The notes beneath the pieces are model-generated. The model was not told the DNA's origin. It saw only the letters and a program-made list of their open reading frames with translations, and did no database searches. 64,000 nt of DNA, taken from NCBI GenBank assembly GCA_035772735.1, contig JASDFA010000010.1, positions 134,109,001-134,173,000 of the forward strand, given 5' to 3'. Source of the DNA: Datura wrightii. Its lineage: Eukaryota > Streptophyta > Magnoliopsida > Solanales > Solanaceae. A program made the position numbers and the translations under genes. Below are positions 61,558-64,000 of the stretch, piece by piece. Every line of letters starts with the position of its first letter. Position 1 is the first letter of the stretch.

Positions 61558-62640
61558 ATGCCTCAGGACGCAAAAACGGAAGAAGGGTTGGAAACACTAA
61601 CCAACTTGCCCCACCAGCTCCAACAGCCCCTCAGGACGACCAAGTGTACTCAGCAGAATTTAGAGTGGGAATCCGGCTGCTGGCTCAGAAAGTAACAAAC
61701 CAAGTGAACCAACAGGTGGTTTCGGTAAACTCAATTGGGTCCGCAGCAGCTACCAGAGTTTGGGACTTCACCCGAATGAACCTTCCAGCATTTAATGGGC
61801 CCAAGGTGGGAGAGGACCCATAGGAGTTCATGGATGAGGTACAGAAGATCACCAGGATTATGGGTGCTAGTTCTGCTGAAAGTGCTGATCTGGCTGCCTA
61901 CCAGTTGAAAGGGGTAGCCCAAATCTGGTACGATCAGTGGAAAGAAGGGAGACCAGTAGGAGCGGAACTGGTGGAGTGGAAAGAGTTCACTACAACATTT
62001 TTAGACAAATTCTTCCCCCGGGAGTTAAGGGAGGCTAAGGTTGCAGAGTTCATGAATTTGAAGCAGGACAACAGGATAATGGAGGAATATGCATTGGAGT
62101 TCACGCGGTTGTCAACATATGCTCTGGAGATGGTAGCTGAACCAAGGGCTCGCATGCTTAAGTTCGTCAATGGATTATCAAACCCAGTACTTAAGGAGTG
62201 TAGGAACGCGATGCTCATAAAAGATATTGACCTCTCCAGCCTCATCATTCATGCCTAGAAGATTAAGGCAGAAAAGTTGAAAGATATGGAGCGGGAGAAT
62301 AAGCGAGCTAGGACTGGCCAATTAGATTATGGCCACCAGAGGTTTGGTGGTAGTAGCTGCAGACACAGCAGCAGAGGACTCCAACACCCACTTTAGCCAG
62401 TGCCTTTACTTTTCGATCCCGCAAGGATTGAAAGGGTGGAGCATCTGGCTCTTAGTCCTAACGTCGCAACACTAACAATTTTTACCTAGCTTGCCCTAAG
62501 TGTGGAAAGAACTATCCAGATCAATGCCTCCATGGCAAAGAGGGTTGCTTTGGGTGTGGACAACTAGGTCACCGGCTAAGGGAATGTCTGTCAGTAGGAC
62601 GGGGGAGATCACAGTCTACCACTTCAGCAGATCCAGCAGG
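61558..62640 (+). pseudogene. Chromovirus Gag
   Basis: ATG at 61558 (MPQDAKTEEG) followed by a frameshift. Core 61830-62258 contains LAAYQLKGVAQIWYDQWKEG and FPRELREAKVAEFMNLKQDN. Stop at HA* (62258), then a linker. CCHC knuckle CFGCGQLGHRLREC at 62546-62587. Three or more disabling changes. Confidence 0.88.
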
Positions 62641-62759
62641 TCGACTAGCTCAACAGGCCGACCAGCTCAGTAGGCCAACACTTCTGGTACAGATGGTAGT
62701 CAGTGCCAAAATCGCTTTTATGCTTTGTCTTCTCGTCAAGATCAGGAGAGCTCACCTGA

Positions 62760-63110
62760 CATGGTCATGGGTATGTTAAGTCTTTTTCATCTAGATGTGT
62801 ATTGCCTACTAGATCCAGGAGCCATGCTATCATTCGTGATTTCCTATGTAGTTGTCTAGTTTGAAATCAGTCTAGAAGTCCTCTTAGAACCATTCTCAGT
62901 CTCTACCCTAGTTGGTGAGTCAGTTAGAGCCAACCAGGTGTATAGAAATTGCCCAGTCGCATTATTGAATAAGGTCTTTCTAGCTGATCTAGTAGAGTTA
63001 GACATGATCGATTTTGATCTCATTCTTGGAATGGATTGTTTACACTCCGATTATGCCTCAGTCAACTGCAGAACTAGAGTCGTCAGATTTTAGTTCCCAA
63101 ATAAACTAGT
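62760..63110 (+). pseudogene. Chromovirus aspartic protease
   Basis: Catalytic strand reads YCLLDPGAMLSFV (family normally DSGA), then LVGESVRANQVYRNCPVALL and FDLILGMDCLHSDYASV. In-frame stops, e.g. at about 62858. Confidence 0.8.
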
Positions 63111-63120
63111 TTTAGAGTGG

Positions 63121-63985
63121 ATGGATAGTAGTTTAGCGCCTAAGGATCAGTTTATTTCCTACCTTAAGGAAAGGAAGCTCATTACTAAATGGTTCATTTA
63201 TCAGCTAGTTCGGGTCAAAGATTCTAGCTCTGAGACCCCAACTATTCAGTCAATTCCAGTTGTTGGTGAGTTCCCTAACATGTTTCCTAATGATCTTACC
63301 GAAGTCCCTCCCGAGCGGGAAATAGACTTCGGCATAGACCTTCTTCTAAACACTTAGCCCATCTCCATTTCTACTTATAAAATGGCTCCAGCTGAGCTTA
63401 AAGAGTTGAAGGAGCAACTAAAAGACCTTGATAAGGGTTTCATCAGGCCCAACATCTCTCCATAGGGTGCTCCAGTATTATTCATGCGAAAGAAAGACGG
63501 TACTCTCAGAACGTGCATCGATTGCCGTCAACTTAACAAAGTCACAGTTAAGAATAGGTATCCCCTTGCCCAGGATTGACAACTTATTCAATCAGCTTCA
63601 AGGAGCCAGTTGTTTCTCCAAGGTAGATCTCAGGTCGGGGTATCATCAACTTAGAGTCAGAGAATGTGACATATCGAAAACAGCCTTCAAAACTCAGTAT
63701 GGTCACTATGAATTCATGGTTATGTCCTTTGGACTAACTAATGCCCCTACAGCTTTCATGGACCTGATGAATAGGGTTTTCAAGCAGTATCTAGACATGT
63801 TCGTCATTGTATTCATTGATGACATTCTGGTATACTCCAGAAACGAGGAGGAACATGTTAACCATCTGAGGATAGTGCTACAGATGCTCATAGACCGCCA
63901 ATTGTTTGCTAAATTCAGCAAATGTGAATTCTGGTTGAAGGCTGTGACTTTCCTTGGTCATGTGGTCTCGGGTGAGGGTATTTAG
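63121..63985 (+). pseudogene. Chromovirus reverse transcriptase, frameshifted, ends at window edge
   Basis: First segment 63121-63357 (IQSIPVVGEFPNMFPNDLTE, PPEREIDFGIDLL), then a stop, then MAPAELKELKEQLKDL and a frame change near 63570, after which the RT is open: CFSKVDLRSGYHQLRV (motif A), YGHYEFMVMSFGLTNAPTAF, VIVFIDDILVYSRN (FIDD) and FLGHVVSGEGI. The RNase H and integrase would lie beyond 64000. Confidence 0.88.
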
Positions 63986-64000
63986 GTAGATCCTCAAAAG

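Larger units (their letters stand above)
58797..64000 (+). mobile_element. Chromovirus (Ty3/Gypsy), 5' part, continues past the window end
   Basis: LTR 58797-61338, primer binding site 61342-61358, gag from 61558, protease near 62.8 kb, RT to 63985. The 3' part and second LTR are outside. Several stops and frameshifts. Confidence 0.88.

Noticed and set aside
61731..61922. Minus-strand frame opposite gag (63 codons), and 61934-62248
   Set aside because: Shadows of the plus-strand Gag core.

Overview
The window is repeat-dense nuclear DNA from a flowering plant, most likely a member of the Solanaceae. That inference rests on the solendovirus/cavemovirus-like endogenous pararetrovirus and the style of the Ty3/Gypsy elements; no host gene is present to confirm it. 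I find no expressed-looking host gene, no RNA gene and no CRISPR. Nearly everything is either integrated caulimovirid DNA or nested transposable elements.

Layout. 1-2420: 3' internal end and 3' LTR of an Athila/Tat-like Ty3/Gypsy element (+). 2421-25436: a 23 kb endogenous pararetrovirus (EPRV) array inside that LTR, which resumes at 25437. The target sequence AATAGTTGTCATTAA is present on both sides of the array. The array has four blocks. A (2421-5490, +) is a partial genome. B (5491-23314, -) holds two full genome lengths of about 7.7 kb head-to-tail plus a partial one. C (23315-25359, +) is Pol plus the N-terminus of TAV. D (25357-25437, +) is the MP/Pol boundary. A and the left part of B form an inverted repeat with arms of about 3.1 kb around a 394-bp spacer. 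Viral gene order is four small ORFs, coat protein with zinc knuckle, movement protein carrying an extra retropepsin-like domain, Pol (PR-RT-RNase H), then TAV-like protein. The ORFs abut or overlap (ATGA), as expected for reinitiation on a polycistronic RNA. No copy is fully intact.

From about 25.88 kb to 53.6 kb lies a broken Mutator-like element (MULE) split by nested insertions: solo LTR-1 (26960-29773, TSD TTACG), then solo LTR-2 (31174-31375 plus 51330-53513, TSD ATCAC). Solo LTR-2 is itself split by a minus-strand Tekay-type chromovirus (31376-51329, TSD CTTCT/CTTCC), which is split by a minus-strand Athila-like element (37517-47482, TSD CTAAG) that lacks RT and carries an extra ORF. 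At 53611 another, degenerate chromovirus LTR begins (+). It is cut at 56679 by a second Athila-like copy, which is cut at 58797 by a further chromovirus (+) that runs off the window end inside RT.

The two signals most worth following are the EPRV hairpin, in which two viral promoters face each other across the fold and could make long double-stranded viral RNA, and the permuted C-D block, which looks like a linearised subgenomic viral circle. Also notable are the second retropepsin-like domain on the movement protein and CpG-rich iterated word islands just upstream of the TATA boxes in LTRs of several unrelated families.
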